34,082 bases of DNA from an uncultured Clostridia bacterium. GTDB taxonomy: Bacteria > Bacillota > Clostridia > Christensenellales > CAG-917. Both the position numbers and the translations under genes were made by a program. Under the pieces are notes generated by a model, which made no database searches, was not told the origin of the DNA, and saw only the letters and a program-made list of their open reading frames with translations. Where the stretch lies: positions 1-34,082 of the forward strand of contig CAKQMI010000018.1 in the NCBI GenBank assembly GCA_934254835.1, written 5' to 3'. Below, one piece after another: positions 8,840 to 15,667 of the stretch (position 1 is its first letter; every line of letters begins with the position of its first letter).

Positions 8840-10287
8840 ATATCGTATTCCTCGATGTCGGGAACGTTTTTGAAGATACTGTCAAGTTGTTCCTTGGTAT
8901 ATTCGCGCTCGGTGAAGTTTTTCGCCGAGGACTGTTTTGGGTTTTCGACGGCAATCGCCGATTTTTTGGCTTGCGCGAGGGTGGTTATGCGGGCGTCGCG
9001 CCACTTTGCCAACTGCTTATTGATAAATTGCAGGGGGAAGCGACTTGTAGACGCCAGTTCCGCTGCGTACAGAATAAGGTCGTCGGGCATACCCCACTCG
9101 GTGCACCAGACGCGGTAGTATTCGCGGTCGTTTTGCGACACGAACCTGTTGGTACCGGCGAGCGACAGAACTTTTTTGATAAACTCGTCGTTTTGGATTT
9201 GCTGGTCGATGTAGTCGCGTATGGATTTTGAAGTAATGCAACCTTCCTTATAAAAGTGCATGACGGTCGAGTTCATACCCTGCAAAGTTTTCACGTTCGA
9301 GGTGAAGCAATACTTTGCGATGTCGAGCAGGGCGTCGTCGTCAAAGCCTTTTGAAAGCCACGGACTGGTGTAAGTTTCGATGATATAATCGAGCGTTTCG
9401 TAGCGCACGCTGATGATTTTGTTGATTTTTTTGGCGAGGTCGAAGTAATGCTCGCGCTCCTTGACGTACTCGCTCATTTCGGACTCGGTGAATTTATTCA
9501 GACGATAGTATTCGTCCAGCACGGCGTCAAGTTTTTTAAATCCGCCTTTATTTTTGCATTGTTTTGCGGAAAAAAGGATTGCGGGCATATCGAAGCCCCA
9601 ATTTTTCGTCCACTTGACAAGCATTTGTTTTTCTTCGATATCGGTGGAACCGCGCCTGCCGAGCGCGCGCATAAGGGAGCGCATATCCTCGTCCAATGCG
9701 TTGAATTCGTTGAGTTTTTCCTCGACGTCCTCGACAGTCCTGACGCCTTCACGCGCCCAGTTTCTGGCGACGGCGTTTATGTAAGGGTAGCGCACCGTAG
9801 TGCCTTTGTAATTTATGCAATATTGAATGATCATAAGCATGGCGTCGGGCTGGATTTTCGTGCTGTCCATAACCTCGTAGTATTGCAAAAATTCGTTGGG
9901 CATAATTTGGCGGGTGTTGAAAAGTCGTTGCGCCTCCACGTTGAAGTCGGCAAATTTCCCCGATGCGTACTTTTTCGGGGGTTGCTTTGCGCCTTTTATC
10001 GACAAATACCTGACCTCGAGCGGGCTCATGGAGATGATTTCCAACAGACCTTCGTCCTGCCAGTACTTGAAAATTTCCAAGATTTTGTCTTCTTCCATAT
10101 CGAGGACTTTGGCAAAACTCTCAAGAGAGTTGTCGCGCCCCGACGGATTTGTGCAAAGGTACAGTCCGTAAAGATAGACCTTGATGTAGCCCTCGTCGGC
10201 GTAAGGCAGATATTCGTTCATAAAAAGATTATCGACAAGAGTAAACGACTCCATCAGATAATCGCTTGAAAATTTGCAAAACGACAT
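8836..10287 (-). CDS. DnaD/DnaB-domain replication initiation protein with tandem repeats
   Basis: 483 residues. It pairs with the DnaI-like loader immediately downstream, matching the DnaD/DnaB plus DnaI primosome logic of Firmicutes. Residues 1-100 resemble a DnaD-type winged-helix N-domain. The rest appears to hold four DnaB_2-like helical units, at about 130-198, 205-278, 295-362 and 370-440. The last is the most canonical (WCTEWGMPDDLILYAAELA followed by INKQLAKW). A tail at 455-483 ends in DIEEYDI. I choose the ATG at 10287 because AAGGG lies 7 bases upstream; the frame stays open for 15 further codons but without a ribosome binding site. Inferred role: remodelling origin or fork DNA and recruiting the loader-helicase complex. 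Confidence 0.82.
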   Translation of the reverse strand: MSFCKFSSDYLMESFTLVDNLFMNEYLPYADEGYIKVYLYGLYLCTNPSGRDNSLESFAKVLDMEEDKILEIFKYWQDEGLLEIISMSPLEVRYLSIKGAKQPPKKYASGKFADFNVEAQRLFNTRQIMPNEFLQYYEVMDSTKIQPDAMLMIIQYCINYKGTTVRYPYINAVARNWAREGVRTVEDVEEKLNEFNALDEDMRSLMRALGRRGSTDIEEKQMLVKWTKNWGFDMPAILFSAKQCKNKGGFKKLDAVLDEYYRLNKFTESEMSEYVKEREHYFDLAKKINKIISVRYETLDYIIETYTSPWLSKGFDDDALLDIAKYCFTSNVKTLQGMNSTVMHFYKEGCITSKSIRDYIDQQIQNDEFIKKVLSLAGTNRFVSQNDREYYRVWCTEWGMPDDLILYAAELASTSRFPLQFINKQLAKWRDARITTLAQAKKSAIAVENPKQSSAKNFTEREYTKEQLDSIFKNVPDIEEYDI

Positions 10288-10359
10288 TTTTATAACCCTT
10301 TCAGAAAAAATCGACCTTGTAATTTTCATCACAAAGGCGTATAATAAACGGTAAGAGAA

Positions 10360-10368
10360 AGTATAGCA
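10360..10368 (-). promoter_or_regulatory. Extended -10 promoter of the dnaD-dnaI-like operon
   Basis: On the minus strand TGCTATACT gives an extended -10 (TG at 10368-10367, TATACT 10365-10360). There is no good -35, which extended -10 promoters can tolerate. The predicted start near 10353 gives a leader of about 66 bases. Confidence 0.45.
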
Positions 10369-10413
10369 CGAAATCCCGCTTTGGTATAAGCGAATTAGCG
10401 CGCGTTTTTAAAT

Positions 10414-10429
10414 TCACAATATATTGTGA
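10414..10429. promoter_or_regulatory. NrdR-box-like perfect palindrome
   Basis: TCACAATATATTGTGA is a perfect 16-bp palindrome. It agrees with the published NrdR consensus (acaCwAtATaTwGtgt) at 14 of 16 positions, failing only at the two outermost bases. It lies about 127 bases upstream of the DnaD-like gene start and about 50 bases after the stop of the preceding minus-strand gene. A second box at the usual three-turn distance was not found. In Bacillus subtilis the nrdR gene itself sits beside dnaB-dnaI, which makes the context suggestive. Confidence 0.55.
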
Positions 10430-10475
10430 TGACAAAAAAAATCGACACTAACGGGGGAATGGAAAAGTTGATTTC

Positions 10476-10997
10476 CTAAATTTCGTCGGTGCTGTCCGAG
10501 GGGGTTTCGTCCAAAAAAATCTTTCTGGTGACAAGCGACGGCGCCTTCTTTTTCAGAAGAAGAACAAGGGGTATGCCCACAAAATATATCACGACCGCCT
10601 CGGACACGGTGATGGAAATAAGGTTTATCCAGTACGCCGAGTCCACGCCCAGAAAATACCACATAAGCGGAAGCACAAGCGCGTTCATCAATACGGGAGG
10701 AAGCCCCGCAAGCCATACGTTTTTGATGCGCGAGGTCAGTATGCCCGCAACAAGCGTCGCAAGCGAGCCGAAAATCACGTCGTAAAGAGGGAATGTCGAA
10801 AACGAGTTTGCCACGGCGCACCCGATCGTTAGCCCCAAAATGCTTTCGGGCATAATATAAGGAAGCATAACAAGAGCCTCGCTCAGCCTGAACTGCACCG
10901 GACCGAACGATATGGGTTGCAACAGAACGGTCAATGCAAAATACATTGCCGAAACGACAGCGGAATATGCGATTTTTTTGACGGGAATCCTTTTCAC
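10476..10997 (-). CDS. queT: QueT-family ECF transporter S component
   Basis: 173 residues with five or six hydrophobic helices. The segment FGPVQFRLSEALVMLPY (about residues 31-47) is the hallmark of the QueT family, substrate-binding S components of energy-coupling-factor transporters linked to queuosine precursors. It would sit in the membrane and share the ECF A/A'/T module, whose genes are not in the window. The start is GTG with GAGG six bases upstream. The leader folds into a compact structure resembling a preQ1-I riboswitch, which fits this substrate. The C-terminal 20 residues are a charged cytoplasmic tail. Family confidence is good; substrate is inferred. Confidence 0.82.
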   Translation of the reverse strand: MKRIPVKKIAYSAVVSAMYFALTVLLQPISFGPVQFRLSEALVMLPYIMPESILGLTIGCAVANSFSTFPLYDVIFGSLATLVAGILTSRIKNVWLAGLPPVLMNALVLPLMWYFLGVDSAYWINLISITVSEAVVIYFVGIPLVLLLKKKAPSLVTRKIFLDETPSDSTDEI

Positions 10998-11003
10998 AAA
11001 GCA

Positions 11004-11043
11004 CCTCGGTTTTTTTATTGATGTGTTTTCCGAAAACCATCAA
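11004..11043 (-). promoter_or_regulatory. Candidate preQ1-I-like riboswitch in the queT leader
   Basis: On the minus strand stem P1 is TTGATG (11043-11038) with CATCAA (11023-11018). Loop GTTTTCGGAAAACA contains TCGG (11033-11030), which pairs with CCGA (11009-11006) after an A-rich linker TAAAAAAA. This is an H-type pseudoknot whose second strand overlaps the ribosome binding site GAGG (11007-11004). The order P1, P2, ACAC just before or within the 3' P1 strand, poly-A linker, then P2 strand over the Shine-Dalgarno parallels the B. subtilis preQ1-I aptamer. A simple competing hairpin (GTTTT-CGG-AAAAC) is also possible. Confidence 0.45.
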
Positions 11044-11047
11044 ATGC

Positions 11048-11076
11048 AATATAGCACAAAAAAATATTTATTACAA
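11048..11076 (-). promoter_or_regulatory. Promoter of the queT transcript
   Basis: On the minus strand TTGTAA (11076-11071), a 17-base spacer and TATATT (11053-11048). The predicted start at about 11041 puts the riboswitch-like fold at the extreme 5' end of the RNA, trimming P1 to about four pairs (GATG/CATC). Confidence 0.5.
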
Positions 11077-11095
11077 CTTTTTTAAGGAGATATTT

Positions 11096-11578
11096 ATGGC
11101 AGAATTCAAAAATGCGGAAGAAATGTTGAAAAATTATACTTCGCACGGCTGTTTCGTCGTGTCGGGCGACAAACCCAACGTCATGACGGCAAGTTGGGGA
11201 TTGTTCGGCGTGATGTGGGGCAAAAAAATCGCCGTCGTGCCGATAAGGGACAGCAGATTTACAAACGGCATAGTCGAAAAAACAAAAGAACTTACTTTGT
11301 GCGTGCCGTTTGGCGACAAGTTTAAGGCGGAACTTTTGTATTGCGGAACGAAGTCGGGACGCGATGTCGATAAGGTGAAAGAACTAAACCTCAAAATTTC
11401 GCCCGCAAAAAAAGTGAACACGTTTGTTATCGACGGGTGCGACAAGTATTACGAGTGCAAGGTTTTGCAAACCCTGAATTTTAACGGGCAGGAAATATCC
11501 GATTTCGTAAAATCCGCGTATGGGGAAAACCCCGATTATCACAACTTTTATTTTGCGGAAATTGTCGAAGAATATTGA
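11096..11578 (+). CDS. Flavin-reductase-like FMN-binding split-barrel protein
   Basis: 160 residues of the flavin reductase-like family (COG1853), small cytoplasmic FMN-binding split barrels. Recognisable parts are the N-terminal MTASWGLFGVMWGKKIAVVPI strand pair, the RDSRFTNGIVEKTKELTLCVPF segment, the LLYCGTKSGRDVDK loop and a C-terminal YHNFYFAEIVE strand. Start chosen at the ATG with AAGGAG six bases upstream; the frame is open further back but that part overlaps the divergent queT promoter. It is monocistronic and divergent from queT. Substrate unknown; relatives reduce free flavin or bind it as electron carriers. Confidence 0.85.
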   Translation: MAEFKNAEEMLKNYTSHGCFVVSGDKPNVMTASWGLFGVMWGKKIAVVPIRDSRFTNGIVEKTKELTLCVPFGDKFKAELLYCGTKSGRDVDKVKELNLKISPAKKVNTFVIDGCDKYYECKVLQTLNFNGQEISDFVKSAYGENPDYHNFYFAEIVEEY

Positions 11579-11600
11579 GGTACGCTGTGCAAAAATAATA

Positions 11601-11634
11601 TTGAAAAGGGCTGAATTTTCAGCCCTTGTTTTCA
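11601..11634. terminator. Bidirectional terminator between convergent genes
   Basis: AAGGGCTGA (11606-11614) and TCAGCCCTT (11619-11627) pair around ATTT, and the outer TTGAAAA/TTTTCAA arms extend the stem across one bulged G. T-rich tails occur on both strands. The stop codon of the minus-strand gene (11634-11632) is part of the stem. Confidence 0.85.
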
Positions 11635-11889
11635 ATCTTCTTTTACGTTTTCGACGATGAGTTTGTCAAAATCCACCGGCTCGACAAAGTCGCGTGGCAA
11701 AAATTTGACGCTGTTATAATTTATGAAATGGTGAAAGTGTTGTGACAGTACGACGGGAGTGGAGAGGTCGAAAGCGTCCACCGCCTCTTTCAGCATTTCG
11801 TCAAAAACGTCGCGCGATACGCCTTTTCTTGAAAGGACTATCGAGTTTGTAATTTTGTCGCTGACGTAGGTTTTTATCCAAAGTTTCAT
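11632..11889 (-). CDS. Small protein of unknown function coupled to galT
   Basis: 85 residues, not recognised. It starts one base after the galT stop codon, so it is very probably co-transcribed and translationally coupled; no separate Shine-Dalgarno is evident. The sequence is compact and soluble (MKLWIKTYVSDKITNSIV... and a histidine-rich LSQHFHHFINYNSVKF segment at about 48-63) with no signal peptide or membrane helix. Consistent codon use and a terminator right at its stop support a real gene. Its role in galactose metabolism, if any, is only implied by position. Confidence 0.7.
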   Translation of the reverse strand: MKLWIKTYVSDKITNSIVLSRKGVSRDVFDEMLKEAVDAFDLSTPVVLSQHFHHFINYNSVKFLPRDFVEPVDFDKLIVENVKED

Positions 11890-11890
11890 A

Positions 11891-13411
11891 TTAAAATCCG
11901 CAGTATGTCATAAAGCGGTCGAATGCGTTTTCGCCTTTTTCGTCGTGCTTGAACACCGCCGTGCAATCGAGGATACGCTCGCACGCGCCGTTGATATAAT
12001 CGGTGACGCGGGTTTCCGCTTCTTCTTCCGAAAGTTTTGTGCCGAAGTCGTTGGCAAGTTGCGCAATCATACCGAAGTGCTTGCTCAGAGGATTGCTTTC
12101 GTCGGACAGTTTTTTGAAGTCAAGCGGGGTTTTCCCGGTCAGGATATCGCGTATGCCGTGAGCCTCGGATTCAAGACGACCGGGCAGAATGAAAAGTCCC
12201 AACGCCTCGATAATCCCGATGCCTTCTTTTTTGATGTTGTGCAGGTCCTCGGTGGGGTGGAAAATGCCGAACGGGTGCGCCTTGTCTGTGCGGTTATTTC
12301 GCAAAATCATATCGATTACATAGTGATTTTCGTCGTTAAACCTTGCAATCGGCGTAATGGTGTTGTGAGGCTCGGTTCTCGTCTTTGCCGAAATATCGAC
12401 GGTTTTGTCGCTGTATTCGCGCCAGCATTTGAGGATATGAGAAGCAAGTTCTTTCACTTCTTTTCTGTCCTTGCCCTCAAGACGAATTACGCTGTTGTAC
12501 CAGTCGACGATGGAAACCGTGACGCTTCCGAACGCACTGTGGATAAAGAATTTTTTGCTTTTCGCCTGCATTTCGGGCAAAACTTTGCTTCCGCCTTGGT
12601 AGTGGTCGTGCGACAAAATACTGCCACCCACGATGGGCAAATCGGCGTTGCTTCCGATGAAGTAATCGGGGAACAACTCGATAAAGTCGAACATTCTGTC
12701 AAAGGTATCGGCGTCTATGTGCATCGGGCGATGCTCGTCCGACAGCGCTATGCAGTGGTTTTCAAAATAGACGTAGGGTGAAAACTGGAAGTGCCACACC
12801 TCGTTGTTCAAAATAATGGGGATAGTGCGCAAAGTTTCACGAGCGGGGCGCGACGCATTGCCAGAAAAACCGACGCATTCCTTGCAGAGCATACATTTGG
12901 GGTAAGCGGTCTGCGGTGCGTTTTTGGCGGCGAGGATTACTTTCGGATCCTTTTCGGGTTTGCTGAGGTTTATGGTAATCATAATATCCCCGCGGGGGTT
13001 TGCGACTTTCCAACCTATGTTTTTGTCGATGTCGACTTTTCTTATATAGTTGCTGTTGACCGACAAGTTGTAAAGATATTTCGTGGCGAGGGCAGAGTCG
13101 GACGAGGCAAGTTGCTCGAACGTGGTGATAACCTGAAACGGCATCGGCATCAAAAGCCCCATAATGCGCGTTTCGAAATTGATTTTTTCCCATTCTTCGG
13201 CAAGGTGGTTTTCAAGAGCGTATTCGTTGACGTCGTCCAAAATCTGTTGGAGGGGGCGACACGAATCGACGGGGGCGTCCGCGGGCGCGTCCACTTTCAA
13301 AAGGTCAAGAAGGTAATTCCTTCTTAAAATATAGTCTTCCTCGTACATATCGAGGTTTTTGCCGGCGTAAAAAAGCAACTCTTCAATAACAACTTTAATA
13401 TCGTTTGTCAT
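11891..13411 (-). CDS. galT: UDP-glucose--hexose-1-phosphate uridylyltransferase, class II
   Basis: 506 residues of the Firmicutes-type (class II) GalT, which exchanges UMP between UDP-glucose and galactose-1-phosphate in the Leloir pathway. The HIT-like active site is SILSHDHYQGG with H268, H270 and Q272; H268 is the likely uridylylated residue. A CMLCKEC cluster (C173, C176, C179) may bind metal. Length and the N-terminal IEELLFYAGKNLDMYEEDYILRRNYLLDLL match the class. I take the ATG at 13411, with AAGGAG eight bases upstream; a TTG two codons earlier is less likely. It is divergent from galK, sharing a 127-base control region. galE is not in the window. Confidence 0.93.
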   Translation of the reverse strand: MTNDIKVVIEELLFYAGKNLDMYEEDYILRRNYLLDLLKVDAPADAPVDSCRPLQQILDDVNEYALENHLAEEWEKINFETRIMGLLMPMPFQVITTFEQLASSDSALATKYLYNLSVNSNYIRKVDIDKNIGWKVANPRGDIMITINLSKPEKDPKVILAAKNAPQTAYPKCMLCKECVGFSGNASRPARETLRTIPIILNNEVWHFQFSPYVYFENHCIALSDEHRPMHIDADTFDRMFDFIELFPDYFIGSNADLPIVGGSILSHDHYQGGSKVLPEMQAKSKKFFIHSAFGSVTVSIVDWYNSVIRLEGKDRKEVKELASHILKCWREYSDKTVDISAKTRTEPHNTITPIARFNDENHYVIDMILRNNRTDKAHPFGIFHPTEDLHNIKKEGIGIIEALGLFILPGRLESEAHGIRDILTGKTPLDFKKLSDESNPLSKHFGMIAQLANDFGTKLSEEEAETRVTDYINGACERILDCTAVFKHDEKGENAFDRFMTYCGF

Positions 13412-13432
13412 CGTCAAAACTCCTTATAATAA

Positions 13433-13461
13433 TTGCAATTATTATACGATTGTGTTATAAT
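13433..13461 (+). promoter_or_regulatory. galK promoter with overlapping divergent galT signals
   Basis: TTGCAA (13433-13438), 17 bases, TATAAT (13456-13461). A minus-strand TATAAT for galT (13446-13441) lies inside this spacer, so the two promoters overlap face to face. Just downstream, TATAATCGCTTTAT (13456-13469) has the central CG and partial dyad symmetry of LacI/GalR-family or cre-type operators, though it misses several consensus positions. AATTGCAATT (13431-13440) is a second palindrome. The galK leader is about 70 bases, with only a weak ribosome binding site (GGAT). Confidence 0.6.
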
Positions 13462-13538
13462 CGCTTTATCGTTATTCCCGACAAAGCAACTTAATTTTAA
13501 TGTAATTCGGGGAAATATGCAACGGATTTACGGATAAT

Positions 13539-14801
13539 ATGAAAAAAATAACGTCAATCGATGAAATTACGCTTTCATCGGAGTTCGAAAAAATCACGAC
13601 CGAGTTGTACGGCTCGGCGGAAGGTCAGGCGGAAAGATATAAATCGCTGTACCTTACTCATCAAAAGAATTACGATTTGTCCACGGGTTTTTTCTTTTCA
13701 AGCCCCGGCAGAATCGAGGTTATCGGCAACCACACCGACCACAATCACGGCAAGGTTTTGACCGCATCGATTTCGGTTGATACTTTGGCGTTCGTCACAA
13801 AAACCGACGACAACGTGGTCAGGATAAATTCCTCGGGATACGCCCCGTTCGAGGCTGACCTTTCCGACTTGTCTTTGGACGAAAACGAGGCGGGCGGAAG
13901 CAAAGCGCTTGTCAAAGGCATTGCAAAATACTTTGTACAAAACGGGTTTGGCGTCGGCGGATTTTCGGCAAGCGTTACTTCGTGCGTTCCGACGGCGGCG
14001 GGCGTTTCCTCGTCGGCTTCGTTCGAACTGTTGATTGCCGAGGTTTTCAACGTACTTTACAACGACGGCGCGGTGTCCAAAATGAAAAAGGCGCAGGCGT
14101 CGCAGTTTGCCGAAAACGTTTATTTTATGAAACCGTGCGGACTGATGGATCAATCGGCGATATCCTTGGGCGGTGTGTCGATGATTGACTTTGAAAACGT
14201 CGAAGATCCTTACGTTCTGAGCGTGCAGTATCCTTTCACCGACACCGACATCGTCATCACCAACACGGGCGGAAATCACGCCGACCTCACCGACGAATAC
14301 TCCTCGATTCGCACCGAAATGGAAGAAGTGTCCAAAAAGTTCGGCGCGGATTATCTGAGGCTTGTCGATTACCAAAAGTTTTTGGAAGCCGTACCGAGCC
14401 TCCAAAACGAGGTTTCGGGCAGAGCGATTTTGCGCGCCATACATTTCTTTGACGAAAACGTGCGCGTCGATAAGGCGGTGTCCGCAATAAGCCTTAAAAA
14501 CGCCGACGCATTTTACAAAATCGTGGGAGAAAGCGGGGACAGCAGTTTCAAACTGTTGCAAAATTGCTACGTTTCGTCCGACTTAATACAGCGCATACCT
14601 TTGGGCATTGCGTTGTCGATGCACGTCAAGGGCGTCAGGGCGGTGCGCGTGCACGGCGGTGGATTTGCCGGCACTATTATCGCATTCGTCGAAAAGGCGG
14701 AAACGCACGAGTACGTCGAAAGAATGAGCGAAGTCTTCGGCGCCGACCACGTCTATAAACTTTCGATAAGGCAGGAGGGCGCGCTTTGCGTCGAACTTTG
14801 A
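13539..14801 (+). CDS. galK: Galactokinase-family GHMP kinase
   Basis: 420 residues. GHMP-fold sugar kinase that should phosphorylate galactose at C1 with ATP. Motif 1 is GRIEVIGNHTDHNHG (57-71), the ATP loop is PTAAGVSSSA (151-160), the catalytic aspartate is D204 in GLMDQ, and motif 3 is RVHGGGFAG near residues 370-378. The canonical motif-1 glutamate (GEHTDYN) is an asparagine here (N64), a change in the sugar-binding region. The divergent galT supports a Leloir role. The 3' end overlaps lgt. Confidence is high for the family and moderate for galactose as the true substrate. Confidence 0.87.
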   Translation: MKKITSIDEITLSSEFEKITTELYGSAEGQAERYKSLYLTHQKNYDLSTGFFFSSPGRIEVIGNHTDHNHGKVLTASISVDTLAFVTKTDDNVVRINSSGYAPFEADLSDLSLDENEAGGSKALVKGIAKYFVQNGFGVGGFSASVTSCVPTAAGVSSSASFELLIAEVFNVLYNDGAVSKMKKAQASQFAENVYFMKPCGLMDQSAISLGGVSMIDFENVEDPYVLSVQYPFTDTDIVITNTGGNHADLTDEYSSIRTEMEEVSKKFGADYLRLVDYQKFLEAVPSLQNEVSGRAILRAIHFFDENVRVDKAVSAISLKNADAFYKIVGESGDSSFKLLQNCYVSSDLIQRIPLGIALSMHVKGVRAVRVHGGGFAGTIIAFVEKAETHEYVERMSEVFGADHVYKLSIRQEGALCVEL

Positions 14802-15658
14802 TGATATACGACCTTTTAGCAAACATAAATCCGGTGGCGTTTCGCATCGGCAATCTGGAAGTCAGGTGGTACGGACTTATCATCACAACCGCAATGATTT
14901 TGGGGCTTATTATCCTCATTTTCATGGCGAAAAAGAAGGGCATTTCCTCGGACGACACGTTGGAACTCTTTTTGTGGGTGGTACCGCTCGGCATAGTTTT
15001 TGCACGAATAATTTACGTTTTTGCAAATAATAGAGAATACGGATATTTCCCCATCGAGTCGTGGTCGGACTTTGTCAACTGCATCGCGATTTGGGACGGC
15101 GGTATCACCATTTACGGCGGTATGGTCGGCGGAGTTTTGGGCATCTTTATTTTCAGCAGAAGAAAAAAGATAAAGTTCAGCACGATCGTCGATATGCTTG
15201 TCCCGGTTGTATTGCTGTGTCAGGCAATCGGAAGATGGGGTAACTTTTGCAATCAAGAGGCTTACGGACGACTCGTCACCAACGAAAAATTGTTCGGTTT
15301 GCCGTTTTCCGTTTATATCGACGCGTCGCACGCCGTCAACGGAGCGGGTTGGTATCAGGCGACTTTTTTCTATGAATCGGTGTATAATTTCATCGGTGCG
15401 ATTTTGACGTACTGTCTGTGGCGCAAAAACAAAGTGGACGGCTCGCTCGTTTTCTTTTACGCCGTATGGTACTGCGTGATTCGTCTTATCCTCGATCACC
15501 TGCGCGTGGACGGGCTTTTGTCGACGAAAATCGCGTGTATCATCGTTATCCCGACGTTCACCGTTTTGGGGATACTGTATTACGTGCGAGGGCTCAAAAA
15601 ACTCGACCACGACAAAGCAAAGTTCGAGGTCGAAGAAATGCTCGCCTCGGACGATTAA
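14786..15658 (+). CDS. lgt: Prolipoprotein diacylglyceryl transferase
   Basis: 290 residues. Lgt transfers diacylglycerol from phosphatidylglycerol to the lipobox cysteine of prolipoproteins at the cytoplasmic membrane. Seen: multiple membrane helices, DGGITIYGGMVGG (about 104-116), and the signature GRWGNFCNQEAYG (149-161) with R150, N153 and E158. Start choice: AGGAGG at 14773-14778 is seven bases from a TTG at 14786, whereas the ATG at 14801 has no ribosome binding site at normal distance. I take the TTG; the ATG would shorten the protein by five residues. The gene overlaps galK, and three lipoproteins encoded in this window are its likely substrates. Confidence 0.93.
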   Translation: MRRTLMIYDLLANINPVAFRIGNLEVRWYGLIITTAMILGLIILIFMAKKKGISSDDTLELFLWVVPLGIVFARIIYVFANNREYGYFPIESWSDFVNCIAIWDGGITIYGGMVGGVLGIFIFSRRKKIKFSTIVDMLVPVVLLCQAIGRWGNFCNQEAYGRLVTNEKLFGLPFSVYIDASHAVNGAGWYQATFFYESVYNFIGAILTYCLWRKNKVDGSLVFFYAVWYCVIRLILDHLRVDGLLSTKIACIIVIPTFTVLGILYYVRGLKKLDHDKAKFEVEEMLASDD

Positions 15659-15667
15659 AGGAGAATT

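Noticed and set aside
7895..10287. IS21-type istA/istB pair
   Set aside because: The ATPase resembles IstB, but its partner is a DnaD-domain protein and not a DDE transposase, and no terminal repeats are present.
13456..13469. A confident CcpA cre site at galK
   Set aside because: The central CG and flanking AA/TT fit, but the outer TG and CA positions do not; kept only as a weak operator candidate.
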